This document shows positions 10,899 through 23,694 of a DNA stretch of 64,000 nucleotides, one piece after another; the first letter of the stretch is position 1, and each line of letters starts with the position of its first letter. The stretch comes from Athripsodes cinereus (lineage: Eukaryota > Arthropoda > Insecta > Trichoptera > Leptoceridae): contig OX388312.1 of the NCBI GenBank assembly GCA_947579605.1, positions 1,116,001-1,180,000 of the forward strand, read 5' to 3'. The notes beneath the pieces are model-generated. The model did no database searches, was not told where the DNA came from, and saw only the letters and a list, made by a program, of their open reading frames with translations. Position numbers and translations under genes: made by a program.

Positions 10899-11029
10899 AA
10901 TTGAAGTAAAAAGCTTTCACGTAAACATCCAAGCATCCAAGCATTGGTGAATATGTTATTTAAACATTCATCAAGCCCTGAAGCAGTCAGTAAGGAATAG
11001 ATTTTCCAAGTAAGTCACCCTGTAAGTTT

Positions 11030-11190
11030 TCAAAAGTCCTGTAAAAAACAGGTGTTTGAAAAATAAGACATTTTACATCTTAAATTCAGCTCAATATTTG
11101 TTGGGACAGAGCGTGTATCTTGCATGTTTATTAATGCAGTTAGTCAGCTGATTACCCTACTTTTGGCATATGCCGTGATGTTATAGATAC
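11030..11190 (+). mobile_element. SINE family S2, copy
   Basis: It contains the family blocks GTCCTGTAAAAAACAGGTG, CATTTTACATCTTAAATTCAG and GCATATGCCGTGATGTTATAG in order. The body is diverged from the 26.8-kb copy. Confidence 0.7.
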
Positions 11191-11454
11191 ATAGAACACA
11201 CAATGGAATAGCCATAGGAAAAATTGCATTAAAAATACATATAAAATTTGTCGTCTCCATGCAATGCATCAATTAGATATTTAGGAATGGTGATGTTAAA
11301 TGTGGAAAAAATATCAAAACACAAAGGCAACGTTTACACGTTCTGATTTATCTCGTATATTCCTCAATTATTATTTATTTAGTCATTTCTCCAATAAAAA
11401 TAACAAACATACTGGATTATCTATAGCTGTGTGAATCAGTTCAAGAAGTATATT

Positions 11455-11565
11455 GATTTATTTATTCAATTTTATCTGTACATTGATTACTGTACAATTA
11501 CATAGAAGGTATACATACATTCAAGTTAGATACAATCAATATACAGAGGGCGAGTTTATCGCAAA
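11455..11565 (-). repeat. LINE 3' tail fragment, reverse orientation
   Basis: Read on the minus strand it runs from GATAAACTCGCCCTCTGTA to a TGTACA-rich stretch and an AATAAATAAAT tail. A plus-oriented tail of the same type sits at 12240-12355, and others at 23695-23810 and 58370-58445. The conserved CTCGCCCTCTGTACATTG block marks one LINE family's 3' untranslated region. Confidence 0.6.
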
Positions 11566-12094
11566 GTATCAATAAGTGTGCACAAATGTAAGGTATACAA
11601 AAATACCCTTTCCCCTATGCATGTGCACGCGGCAGTGTGTGTATGTTCTACTTTTTTTATTATTATGTGTCCATGAGTACATTGTTGCCTGCATGTGCCT
11701 TTTTCATTTGTTTGCTTTATATTGTATTTTTGTTTTTTTTTATATATTTATAATATTACTGTAGATATGTATATTTATGTCTGTTTTTTTTTGTTTTGTT
11801 TTGTTTTTTGATTTTAATAACCGGGTTAGTTGGAAGACATCGCATTTTGGCGATAGTTTATAGTTATAGTTTACCAATTGTCCCTAGGCCTCTGTTATGC
11901 AGGCACTTGGACTCGTCATATATACATTCACAAAATTCATTACAATTTCAAACACAATCAATGAAAGAACAATCAAAGTAAAACAAAACATCAAATTACA
12001 TTATTTTTGTAGTCACGGATGTAAAGAGTCCGGATCCACAACGTCAAATGTTAAAATAAATAATTCAAATTATATAAATGAAAACTTATGAAAT

Positions 12095-12240
12095 ACTATT
12101 CATTCATCATTTCGTCAATGGAATAAAACGATTTATCAACCAGATACGATTTCACCCTTCTCCGGAAGATCAATACATCATCGCACTTGATTGTATCTGG
12201 AAGCTTGTTGTAAAGTCTTACACTTAGACACACAATGAAC
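12095..12240 (-). pseudogene. LINE C-terminal fragment (same type as 39.5 kb)
   Basis: On the minus strand the sequence reads as KLYNKLPDTIKCDDV, then RRRVKSYLVDKSFYSIDEMMN. This aligns with the C-terminus at 39542-39805 (RLFNKLPEEIKSVKD and LVEKAFYCVDEMLN). The frame is broken upstream, and the plus-strand LINE tail begins right at its edge. Confidence 0.6.
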
Positions 12241-12355
12241 TCACAAGATAAACTCGCCCTCTGTGCATTGAATTGTATAAATGATATTTTCTATGTTAAT
12301 TTGTATTATTGTAAACAATGTACAGTGAAGAATAAAATAAATAAATAAATAAATA
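12240..12355 (+). repeat. LINE 3' tail with polyadenylation signal
   Basis: It begins GATAAACTCGCCCTCTGTGC, passes through AATGTACAGTGAAGAATAAA and ends in (AAAT)n. It is in inverted orientation relative to the tail at 11455-11565. Confidence 0.6.
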
Positions 12356-12865
12356 AAAATACCATAATAATAGTCATCGCCTCATTTCCCAAATATAATA
12401 GAAAATTTTCAATGATTCATAATTTCTGAACTAAGCTATAACACAGTAGCGATTGTAGATGTGTAACATAGAGTAAAGGAAGAATGTTATGGCGTCTTGG
12501 CCCTTGGGAAAACAGCTATGGTCAGGTCTTTCATTAATAATAAGCAGCGGGGAATGTGTGAAACGTCACGAAATATCATAACATACTTTTCACTGTAATA
12601 ATATCATCAAAATATACCAAGTTTATATTAAACGTGGAATGGGTAAATGATACATTTGATGTGATACTTATTTATTTTATTGTAGCATTATTTTCACTCT
12701 TCTTCGCTGAAAAAGAGGTTAATTTATTTTATTTATTTATTTATCACATTTTTAGAGGTATACAAACGTATAAAGATGGATGCTTCCGATGTTGTTTCCA
12801 TTGAACTGCAACAGATATCTTTCCGGTTTGAAAGCACAAATATTGTATGAAATCGTATAAAACTT

Positions 12866-15800
12866 TGATACGGGTGTTCCAGGCTTTCAGCAGCGCTACC
12901 CTCCGGGATTCACTCCTCTACTCTCAGAAGGGGGGGGGGGGGACTTACCTCTTTTCCCGGCTAGCTCACCCTGATGGAGATAAGTCCTCAGTCCTCCGCT
13001 CTTACGAACAGCCGGAGGTAGCTAACAACCCGTACGATATCTTCCTCTGCGGACTTGAGCCGCGAGAGGGCCTTTCTCTCTTCCTCCTTCGAAACTCAAT
13101 AAGTATGCAAGCAAGTGGTGGGGTAGGGAATGCTAACTATTCTACTAATTGTAAACTCTAGAGAATTGGATACAAAATATGGTTTATTTACACAATTAAA
13201 CAATAATATTACTCAACAGTTTCCACCTTGGTAATACCACAATATACAGTAATAGTAATGTATTTCCAATAAGTAGGCAATAATAATAATAAAAAAAATA
13301 ATATATATAGTTAAGACAGCTATTATTTACAAGAGAAATTTATAAAAAATCATGTTTATATATGTATGTAACTCAGTGTAATGTTATATTCATATATAAA
13401 AAGCAATGTAATCAATACGATGAAAACAATTGAAACATTATTCTAGTCTCATAAAACTGCGAGCTCTAGATTAATTAAGGCTAGATTAACCTGACAGTAG
13501 TCGTACCGCTAGGTACTTGTGTATGACAAATTAATATTATTATTTTCACTATCAATTATTCATGAAAACTTTATAATTAAGTGAGAGTATCAATTGGTAG
13601 TTATTTACACATAAAAAAAAAAAATGAACCCACTAATAAACCATAATAAATGCTGATTCATAACAATATTTAAAGTCAGTCATCCATAATCAGTTGTTCA
13701 TAAAACAAAATATTATCAAATAATATTAAATACACAAAATCAAAATCAAACTAATAGTCATACCACAACAAGGTAACTATCCACGATAATAATTTATCCA
13801 GGTCATCAATAACTAGTTACTCATTAAAACATAATAATTATCAATCAATAATTTGATAACAATGTGTATAATAAAAATAAAGTAGACATAAATTTAAATT
13901 AAAACAATTTTTCTTACGATATGATTAACCCCGCCTCCGATGTATGTAATTCTTATCTTCCCTTTCGACCTCGAGTAGCGAAATAAGAAAATTAATCGAA
14001 ATCTGAATGTAGGTATCTCCCGTTTCCTGACGCACAGCATTCACGTGTCCTCCCCTTCTAAGTGAAATCTCCCCGTTGGCTAATTCACCTCTGAACCTCT
14101 GCGACGTCACACAGTTTACACTAGTCGTAGGCTCCTTGCGTTATGATTTTAATTTGCCAACTCATTGAGTAAAGTCTATCGCACCGCTTCGACAGCTAAT
14201 CAATCAGTAATCAATGATTTACTATAGATTAGAATAGTTGGTTGATTGGTATTGTGTAATTACACACCGATATATTCGTTTACTTGTTCACTACGAATCA
14301 TTTGACTCACAATTATTAGTTCTTATTCACGATTATTAATATCTTATTATTAATTTCTCCCAAATTTTCGCGACTATGTATAACAATCTCGATCGATCAA
14401 TTTGAATTTGAATATGAATTTGATCTCACTACAAACAATCTCTAAGTTATCTCCGCGAATTAATTTCTCACAACAAAATCACTTTTCGCGAATACTACTC
14501 GCGATTCTCCGCGAATAACTAAATCGCGATTTCTCTTCTCAACTGAATTTTAATCTTCTCGGCCCTTCCGCGAATAACAATCGCGGTATCCCTTCACAAC
14601 TAAATTTGAATTCTCTCGACCCTCCGCGAATAACGATCGCGGTAGCCCTTCTCAACTGAATTTTAATCTGTCTCATTTTCCGATATGTATGAGCTTTTAT
14701 ACCAGATTTCGCGGACAAAATCTCTAATTCTCCAATCACGACGTACTCCCTTATCTCTCGCATCCACCCCTAAGATTCTCGCCAATGTAACACAGGGATG
14801 CGGTCCGAACGTCGTTCTATCTTATTTTAACATCTTCTATCTCTTCCTAACATTGTACCGCCTTTCGAGTCGTAATTTATGGCTTAGATACTAATCATCT
14901 ATGCGCTTCACATCTCCTTCTCCGTTCAAAACTCATAATATCAATAATAATTCTCGACTCTAAAAATATCTATCGGTTTATCTATTTACTCCCCTTCATA
15001 TTTAGGTAGATCTTGCTTATTTCATTTCTATCACGACACATACCTAATTAAGATATCCATGTTTCACATTTAGGTATCTTTATCTTATTCCTACACTTAA
15101 TTAAAATTTACAAATACATAATGAAGACTACTCATACCTCGTAAATATCGTATAAATAATTCTATTTCATTTATTTATACCTAGACGTCCAATGATTATC
15201 ATAGTAGGTATAAGATTAGTAAAAGAAAGCCTTACATACACCTCATACAATATACAATAAAAAATATTGATAACGAATTCCCGATATCAATTAATTATCT
15301 ATATATCTATATTCACTTCTACTTATTCATTCAATAAAAACAGACCTTACGTACACACTTTATTGTGTTCATTGCAACAACATTCTATAATTATTCTATC
15401 CTTTAATTCGAATCTCTCGTAATTATAAATTATTCTCTCTTTCTATCTTCACCTGTGTATTAATAAGCCTCCTTACACACCTATTAATTAGTCCGGCTAT
15501 CCTTCCATTCATTTCAATATGATTTTCAACAACTGATAATGTAATACATAATTGATTGATCAACACTTCTTTATTAATAATCCCCCCAATAACGCAAGTA
15601 AGTACATACATACTGCGTTATATTAGTGGTAGGTATTTCGTGACGTATATAATTACTGGCCACCTAGATAGAATTTCTTATCAGCTCCCTTTTTTTTTTT
15701 TTTTTCCATGTTCTATTTTACTGTCGCATTTATTGTTTTTCAGCAAAATATCTCATTCCCACGGACTACATTTCAATATTGTCTTTTTTCTCTTTGAGGA

Positions 15801-16171
15801 AGCCGCGTTTATTATTTCACAACAAGATATTCGAACTTCCTAATAATATTATCTTCTATAATATTTTACGACCCCCTTAGAAAATCACAAAGAATATGCC
15901 GGCATCCCGTCCCACGTGCGAATGCAATCTGTTTATTGCACAACGCCAGGTACCTTAACTAATTGGACCTCGCCGCTTTCTTCTCACGAGTGATTATGCA
16001 AATATTTCCATAATATTCGTAAACAAAATATTTGTCACCAATAAATATAATTGCTCTACTAATTATCTAGTTTGCCGCTGATAGCAAAATTTCACATTTT
16101 TTTTTTCTTATCTCATACAGATGTAGGTATTTGGGAGATTTTTGGTCGTTCTAAAATACAGAACCATAACA
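12866..16171 (-). repeat. LTR (3' LTR of the minus-strand element), 3306 bp
   Basis: This copy and the one at 18080-21385 match in every block I compared, including a run of 13 G and all shared reading frames. On the minus strand the repeat begins TGTTATGG and ends CGTATCA, the TG...CA termini of LTRs. The flanking ACTT at 12862-12865 is repeated at 21386-21389. At about 3.3 kb it is several times longer than most insect LTRs. Short open frames inside it show no domain I know and look non-coding. Confidence 0.85.
14509..14690. repeat. three-unit tandem repeat inside the LTR
   Basis: Three diverged units of about 60 bp each carry CCGCGAATAAC, then ATCGCGG, then CAACTGAATTTTAATC. Each unit holds the inverted pair CCGCGA / TCGCGG about 7-8 bases apart. 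More CGCGAA and CGCGAT half-sites lie just upstream at 14455-14515. The same array is in the other LTR at 19723-19904. The spacing suggests a protein-binding array, but this is not shown. Confidence 0.7.
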
Positions 16172-16183
16172 ATCCACCCCACT
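16172..16183 (-). other. polypurine tract of the LTR element
   Basis: On the minus strand the bases directly before the 3' LTR read GAGTGGGGTGGAT. A purine-rich stretch in this place primes plus-strand DNA synthesis in LTR retrotransposons. Its position fixes the element's orientation as minus. Confidence 0.7.
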
Positions 16184-18055
16184 CAGGCGACCAAAAACTC
16201 CCATATGAAAGAAAACACATACAATCTGAATTATTACACACCCCTATAGAAATCAAAACATCTACCTGGACATCAGGTTCTCCTATCAAAGTTATACAAT
16301 TGTTTTATTTTCATTTTTATTGCAAACATTGCTAACAACTAACTAACTTCAAGAACCCTCTATAGTTCCTCTTCCTCTGATCTAGCCTCAGAAATGCGCA
16401 GTGCTAGTCCAACGAACTTAAGAGTGCAGATGATTCAAGTGCCCGGCGCCAATCCATTTAGTTTTACTCTTTTTACCAATCATAACTTTTAGCGTCAAAT
16501 GGATAAATACACTAATACTCAAATTATCTCAAAATTTTAAATCATCTGCTACCCTCGTTTGCTGAATTAACCCTCTCATAATTTGTACCTATCCCCCCTT
16601 ATTACATCATAATATATAAAACAATAACATCATCATCGATATATCCATATGCAACGTGATTATGCAACATCTTATCAATATCTATACATCAACATCATTA
16701 TTAATATATACACACATACAAAGTGATTATACATCATTATTAGCATATATACACACAACCTGGTACCTACTACGGGTACGTATTATTTACACAAATTGCA
16801 AAACTTATCATTATATTATATCAATTTATCTATTAATTTAAATAAGCAATTTCAACTCCTGTATATATTCTCATCTTTTCACAATTATCATTAATACAAT
16901 TTCCATATCTCATCTTAATGATATTTACAATACTCTTATCAAATCAAAACATATTACCAAGGTGGAAGGCTTATTTATATACATTATAAATTAATAAAAA
17001 AAAAGGAAAATTACAAGTATTTGAAATTTCAACACATAATAAAACCGCTACTTCAATCTATCTTAAAAGATAACTTTATACCTAATCTATCCCCTCCTAT
17101 TTAAATGTTGTGAAATTGACTTCTAACTATCTCAGACTATCCTAAGTAGGTATTCCTCCTTTTTAGAACTGACTAAGTGCCCTACTTAGTCCGATATGGT
17201 TTCGCGAACCAATTATCACCTGTCCCATGTGAGACACCTATCATAAGATCTACTCTCTGGATTTTTCTACAGCGTACGTGACCCTGGGAAGACCCTGATT
17301 AATTTCCACTTAATTAATCCGCCGATCGACAATTACTGCCGATCAACACCTGGCTCCCCCCATTCATTCGGATCCCCGACAACTGTTCAACTCGGTTAGC
17401 TATCACACACATTAAATTTAATTTAATTCCACATTTTACAAATAATATAATATATATACCTCCGTTAATATAATTTACCTACCAAATATACCTAAACCAT
17501 ACCTAACCCCTAGAACATATACATTTTTGTTAAACCTAAAACTTCTTATCTAAGTCATCTTATTTCTACACGACCTATAATTATTTGGAATAAAAAAAAT
17601 CTATACCTACTTATTTACATTTTACGAAATTTACACTATAACACATTTTACCTAGTCTATGTACATTCCGTCAACGGTTCCATGTTGACCACCTGCAGTA
17701 ATTTTTCGTTTTCCCGGCTTTTACGGGACACACAAAAACATACTGAACAAAAAAGGGGGGGCTATATTCTTCCGCCGTAAACCCCACGGCTAACTTTTCT
17801 ACACCCCCCTAACTAATCTCCCCGTGGTGCCAATTCAGCAACTACTTCTTGTGGTTGGGTAGAGGCCTCCCCTATCTCGATCCACTCCTCTTTCCATACC
17901 AAACGCTTACAAAACAATACCTATCTAGAACTTCCCTATCATCCTCACCTACCACTTGCTTACGCCGTAATAACCTTAAAAGAGAGAACTTAGGTGTAAC
18001 TCCCTGGTTACCCCAACAGTTCGTGCTTAGTACCTGAATAACAGGTCTACGCTAG

Positions 18056-18073
18056 CCCCACGTTACAGCGCCA
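18056..18073 (-). other. primer-binding site, tRNA-Lys-like
   Basis: Six bases inside the 5' LTR (minus-strand order) lies TGGCGCTGTAACGTGGGGC. Its complement, AGCCCCACGTTACAGCGCCA, matches the 3' end of eukaryotic tRNA-Lys (AGCCCCACGTTGGGCGCCA) except for a small internal difference. A tRNA-complementary TGG start next to the LTR is the standard minus-strand primer site. Confidence 0.7.
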
Positions 18074-18079
18074 AACATA

Positions 18080-21000
18080 TGATACGGGTGTTCCAGGCTT
18101 TCAGCAGCGCTACCCTCCGGGATTCACTCCTCTACTCTCAGAAGGGGGGGGGGGGGACTTACCTCTTTTCCCGGCTAGCTCACCCTGATGGAGATAAGTC
18201 CTCAGTCCTCCGCTCTTACGAACAGCCGGAGGTAGCTAACAACCCGTACGATATCTTCCTCTGCGGACTTGAGCCGCGAGAGGGCCTTTCTCTCTTCCTC
18301 CTTCGAAACTCAATAAGTATGCAAGCAAGTGGTGGGGTAGGGAATGCTAACTATTCTACTAATTGTAAACTCTAGAGAATTGGATACAAAATATGGTTTA
18401 TTTACACAATTAAACAATAATATTACTCAACAGTTTCCACCTTGGTAATACCACAATATACAGTAATAGTAATGTATTTCCAATAAGTAGGCAATAATAA
18501 TAATAAAAAAAATAATATATATAGTTAAGACAGCTATTATTTACAAGAGAAATTTATAAAAAATCATGTTTATATATGTATGTAACTCAGTGTAATGTTA
18601 TATTCATATATAAAAAGCAATGTAATCAATACGATGAAAACAATTGAAACATTATTCTAGTCTCATAAAACTGCGAGCTCTAGATTAATTAAGGCTAGAT
18701 TAACCTGACAGTAGTCGTACCGCTAGGTACTTGTGTATGACAAATTAATATTATTATTTTCACTATCAATTATTCATGAAAACTTTATAATTAAGTGAGA
18801 GTATCAATTGGTAGTTATTTACACATAAAAAAAAAAAATGAACCCACTAATAAACCATAATAAATGCTGATTCATAACAATATTTAAAGTCAGTCATCCA
18901 TAATCAGTTGTTCATAAAACAAAATATTATCAAATAATATTAAATACACAAAATCAAAATCAAACTAATAGTCATACCACAACAAGGTAACTATCCACGA
19001 TAATAATTTATCCAGGTCATCAATAACTAGTTACTCATTAAAACATAATAATTATCAATCAATAATTTGATAACAATGTGTATAATAAAAATAAAGTAGA
19101 CATAAATTTAAATTAAAACAATTTTTCTTACGATATGATTAACCCCGCCTCCGATGTATGTAATTCTTATCTTCCCTTTCGACCTCGAGTAGCGAAATAA
19201 GAAAATTAATCGAAATCTGAATGTAGGTATCTCCCGTTTCCTGACGCACAGCATTCACGTGTCCTCCCCTTCTAAGTGAAATCTCCCCGTTGGCTAATTC
19301 ACCTCTGAACCTCTGCGACGTCACACAGTTTACACTAGTCGTAGGCTCCTTGCGTTATGATTTTAATTTGCCAACTCATTGAGTAAAGTCTATCGCACCG
19401 CTTCGACAGCTAATCAATCAGTAATCAATGATTTACTATAGATTAGAATAGTTGGTTGATTGGTATTGTGTAATTACACACCGATATATTCGTTTACTTG
19501 TTCACTACGAATCATTTGACTCACAATTATTAGTTCTTATTCACGATTATTAATATCTTATTATTAATTTCTCCCAAATTTTCGCGACTATGTATAACAA
19601 TCTCGATCGATCAATTTGAATTTGAATATGAATTTGATCTCACTACAAACAATCTCTAAGTTATCTCCGCGAATTAATTTCTCACAACAAAATCACTTTT
19701 CGCGAATACTACTCGCGATTCTCCGCGAATAACTAAATCGCGATTTCTCTTCTCAACTGAATTTTAATCTTCTCGGCCCTTCCGCGAATAACAATCGCGG
19801 TATCCCTTCACAACTAAATTTGAATTCTCTCGACCCTCCGCGAATAACGATCGCGGTAGCCCTTCTCAACTGAATTTTAATCTGTCTCATTTTCCGATAT
19901 GTATGAGCTTTTATACCAGATTTCGCGGACAAAATCTCTAATTCTCCAATCACGACGTACTCCCTTATCTCTCGCATCCACCCCTAAGATTCTCGCCAAT
20001 GTAACACAGGGATGCGGTCCGAACGTCGTTCTATCTTATTTTAACATCTTCTATCTCTTCCTAACATTGTACCGCCTTTCGAGTCGTAATTTATGGCTTA
20101 GATACTAATCATCTATGCGCTTCACATCTCCTTCTCCGTTCAAAACTCATAATATCAATAATAATTCTCGACTCTAAAAATATCTATCGGTTTATCTATT
20201 TACTCCCCTTCATATTTAGGTAGATCTTGCTTATTTCATTTCTATCACGACACATACCTAATTAAGATATCCATGTTTCACATTTAGGTATCTTTATCTT
20301 ATTCCTACACTTAATTAAAATTTACAAATACATAATGAAGACTACTCATACCTCGTAAATATCGTATAAATAATTCTATTTCATTTATTTATACCTAGAC
20401 GTCCAATGATTATCATAGTAGGTATAAGATTAGTAAAAGAAAGCCTTACATACACCTCATACAATATACAATAAAAAATATTGATAACGAATTCCCGATA
20501 TCAATTAATTATCTATATATCTATATTCACTTCTACTTATTCATTCAATAAAAACAGACCTTACGTACACACTTTATTGTGTTCATTGCAACAACATTCT
20601 ATAATTATTCTATCCTTTAATTCGAATCTCTCGTAATTATAAATTATTCTCTCTTTCTATCTTCACCTGTGTATTAATAAGCCTCCTTACACACCTATTA
20701 ATTAGTCCGGCTATCCTTCCATTCATTTCAATATGATTTTCAACAACTGATAATGTAATACATAATTGATTGATCAACACTTCTTTATTAATAATCCCCC
20801 CAATAACGCAAGTAAGTACATACATACTGCGTTATATTAGTGGTAGGTATTTCGTGACGTATATAATTACTGGCCACCTAGATAGAATTTCTTATCAGCT
20901 CCCTTTTTTTTTTTTTTTTCCATGTTCTATTTTACTGTCGCATTTATTGTTTTTCAGCAAAATATCTCATTCCCACGGACTACATTTCAATATTGTCTTT

Positions 21001-21385
21001 TTTCTCTTTGAGGAAGCCGCGTTTATTATTTCACAACAAGATATTCGAACTTCCTAATAATATTATCTTCTATAATATTTTACGACCCCCTTAGAAAATC
21101 ACAAAGAATATGCCGGCATCCCGTCCCACGTGCGAATGCAATCTGTTTATTGCACAACGCCAGGTACCTTAACTAATTGGACCTCGCCGCTTTCTTCTCA
21201 CGAGTGATTATGCAAATATTTCCATAATATTCGTAAACAAAATATTTGTCACCAATAAATATAATTGCTCTACTAATTATCTAGTTTGCCGCTGATAGCA
21301 AAATTTCACATTTTTTTTTTCTTATCTCATACAGATGTAGGTATTTGGGAGATTTTTGGTCGTTCTAAAATACAGAACCATAACA
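18080..21385 (-). repeat. LTR (5' LTR of the minus-strand element), 3306 bp
   Basis: It is the second direct copy of the 12866-16171 repeat, offset by 5214 bp with no length difference. It is followed by ACTT (21386-21389), which matches the four bases before the first copy. Its boundaries are well fixed: both copies diverge from their surroundings right after ATAACA on the right and right before TGATACGG on the left. Confidence 0.85.
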
Positions 21386-21479
21386 ACTTGATTTCAAGAA
21401 TGGAAAAATATTGAGTTGTAACATATATACAACTTTCAAAAATTTCAAGTTATGTGATAAGCATGACACAGCGGAATTG

Positions 21480-21590
21480 GGAATGTTACCTAGGTTTAAA
21501 GAGTACTCTTAACCAAGCCTAAAGTCGATTCATAAGCGTCGAAACTCTGTGTTGTGCACTCCTTAAGGAAGTTCATATATGTATGTGTAT
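21480..21590. repeat. possible fragment of the 35.6-kb foldback family
   Basis: It shares AAGCCTAAAGTCGATTCATA and AAGCGTCGAAACTCTG-type sequence with the arm of the 35622-36051 element, at low identity. Confidence 0.35.
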
Positions 21591-21879
21591 CATATACAAC
21601 ATACCTACCTAGTTAATACCTATTCAAATAGGTTGACTATGGATGAGTGTGATCAGTTGGAATGATTAATCTGTAGTAGTTCAAAATATGTTAGTTATAT
21701 ACAGGTAATACTAACATAATTGTATAAAGCCATAAGTGGACCAGTAAACAGTGGACCGGACCAGTAAAGTCCCACCTATCATTACCAATTTGTAATACAA
21801 AAAATTAATGCAACAACAATACCAGACATGTGGATTCAAACAAACTTAAGTATGAGATAAAACACAAAAGAAAAGTGTT

Positions 21880-22110
21880 GTGGATAGAAAACGTGTAAAT
21901 AAGTTATAATGTTGAGCGAATGCAAGATGAAAGAATGACGAAAAGGATGTATTTATCTGAAAGAGGGGGTGTAAGGAAGCGCGGACGATCGCGGACGAAG
22001 CGCGGTGGATCAAATCCTAAAGGTCGGCCGCGTATTGAGTGAGAGAAATTGGCGTGAATGTATGAGAAACTGGATGAATGTGGAGGAAGCGAAAGTTAAT
22101 ATTAACCACT
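21880..22110 (+). pseudogene. RTE-like LINE family B, 3' fragment
   Basis: The sequence aligns with the 3' coding end of the copy at 50386-51029: ATGTTGAGCGAATGCAAGAT, GATGTATTTATCTGAAAGAG, and then GTATGAGAAACTGGATGAAT. Stops and small indels break the frame (for example TAATGTTG where the intact copy reads a Trp-Phe-Gly-His stretch). The 3' tail is missing. Confidence 0.75.
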
Positions 22111-23370
22111 ATCCCAGACTCGCTTCTTTGGAGATACTGGAAATTAATAAAAATCTTAATACCGTCACTAGTGAACAAGAACTTCAAATTCGCCCCTTCT
22201 TACACAGTTCCCAATTCGGACAAGTCATCATCCCCCGCATAACGGACATCATTAGCACATAGGTTGTAGGTTAATAGATTATATTAGATACATTAGTCAA
22301 ATATTGCGCTTGAGAATGACAGGTTACCTGTTGAAACCTTGGTCGCGCGTAGATTAATTTTTAGTGGTATTTGTAAAGTTTTTTGACTCCAAACATTTGT
22401 AATTACAGTTAAAATGACCTGAATGCTTGTTACACGTTTAAGTTTACCAACATCCTCACTTGTAATAGATGCCATAATTGTAGAAATAATTAATTAGATG
22501 TAAAAAATTTTGAGTGTCGGTTAAAAAAAATACCTACCGCGGTTTCAATGAAGCGTCCATCATTTACGAGCGATTATCTATGACTATAATTTAGCTCATA
22601 ATAATTTCTATATACGTAAATACTTCAAAACAATATCAATATGTCTTAAAATTATTATGTAGTTAGTGCCGAAAATATAAACAAAGTGGTTTAAATTTTA
22701 TTATTTTGAATAATATAGTGACCTGGTTTCGATTTTTAACAAAGTCATTGTCAAACTGTAATTTAAAACCAAGTCACCACTCCAACTTCTACTACGCTAC
22801 AATAGTTGTGTATCTTTACTTAAATTAACATAGAGTTTTAAAAATTGATCGACAACTCAATCGATAACCTATCTTCGAATTTGAATTGTAACAGAAGATC
22901 CTGTTATGTTCTTATACAAATAATGTCTAATTCTTTACATTCCTTAAGAATCTTTTCAGGTTTGTACCTACAGCAGGAATCAGTAAAAATAAAGAAAAAA
23001 TAAAATACTCAAGAAAATGAGGTTGCTGCAGCACAAATGTATTTTTCTTGGTGATGCACTGTCTCTGTTTTATGTATATTTTCTTTGGAATAAAAAAGTT
23101 AAATTATTATTTATTTTTTCAAATTGCATTAATTATTATTTTATTATAAGATTGGGCAAAAGAATATCAAGTTATAAGTTTAGCATATAACCGGGTAAAT
23201 TGGAAGACATCGCCTTTTAGCTATAAATGTAATGATAGATGTATTTTTTTTTTTTTTTTTTTATATAATGAAAAATAGTACATTGAATAATAAATATATA
23301 CATCTTATGATAATGAGTCACATATATTGACCTAATACGACATTAACCTAAATACAAAAATAATTATTAG

Positions 23371-23580
23371 TTATAATATAAATCCACACTTTATTAACCA
23401 TTCCTTGACTAATTTTTTTGCAATATTTTTACTCTTGCATTTCTTAATAGATACCGGCATCATATTAAGTATTTTTGGCACGTTATATTCAAATGTTCTT
23501 TTTCCGTATTTATTATTGAATTTAGGGACTACATATCCTTCATTAAATTTAAATCTTGTGTGATGCATATGTTTGTAATA
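23371..23580 (-). pseudogene. LINE C-terminal fragment
   Basis: The 65-residue minus-strand frame reads VVPKFNNKYGKRTFEYNVPK, then ILNMMPVSIKK, then VKEWLIKCG. That matches the usual end of CR1/Jockey-type polyproteins (YGKR-F-Y--P---N-LP). No upstream domain survives. Confidence 0.6.
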
Positions 23581-23694
23581 TTGATTTGTTAATTTTGTGT
23601 TTGGTACCTAGGTTTTCTTATGATATTGTACATATGTAAAATATTGTGTAAAAGGCTAATTAGCCGTAAATGATAAATAAATAAATAGCGTTTA

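Larger units (their letters stand above)
16172..18079 (-). mobile_element. internal region of LARD-like LTR element, non-coding
   Basis: The 1908 bp between the two LTRs hold no gag, protease, reverse transcriptase or integrase motif in any frame; the longest frames are about 60-90 residues and unremarkable. With the 3.3-kb LTRs and signals for reverse transcription at both inner edges, the whole (12866-21385, 8520 bp) fits a large retrotransposon derivative that depends on another element's proteins. Long LTRs around a non-coding core define the LARD class known from cereal genomes. A truncated autonomous element is the alternative. Confidence 0.8.

Noticed and set aside
12847..13161. 104- and 98-residue frames at the start of both LTRs
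   Set aside because: Low complexity and identical only because the LTRs are identical; the frame starts outside the LTR in one copy, and no domain is recognised.
14440..14690. CRISPR-like array
   Set aside because: The units are diverged and contiguous, with no constant repeat and unique spacer, and the host is a eukaryote.
16656..16841. A gag or pol remnant inside the LTR element
   Set aside because: No CCHC, protease DTG, reverse-transcriptase DD or integrase pattern appears in any frame of 16172-18079.
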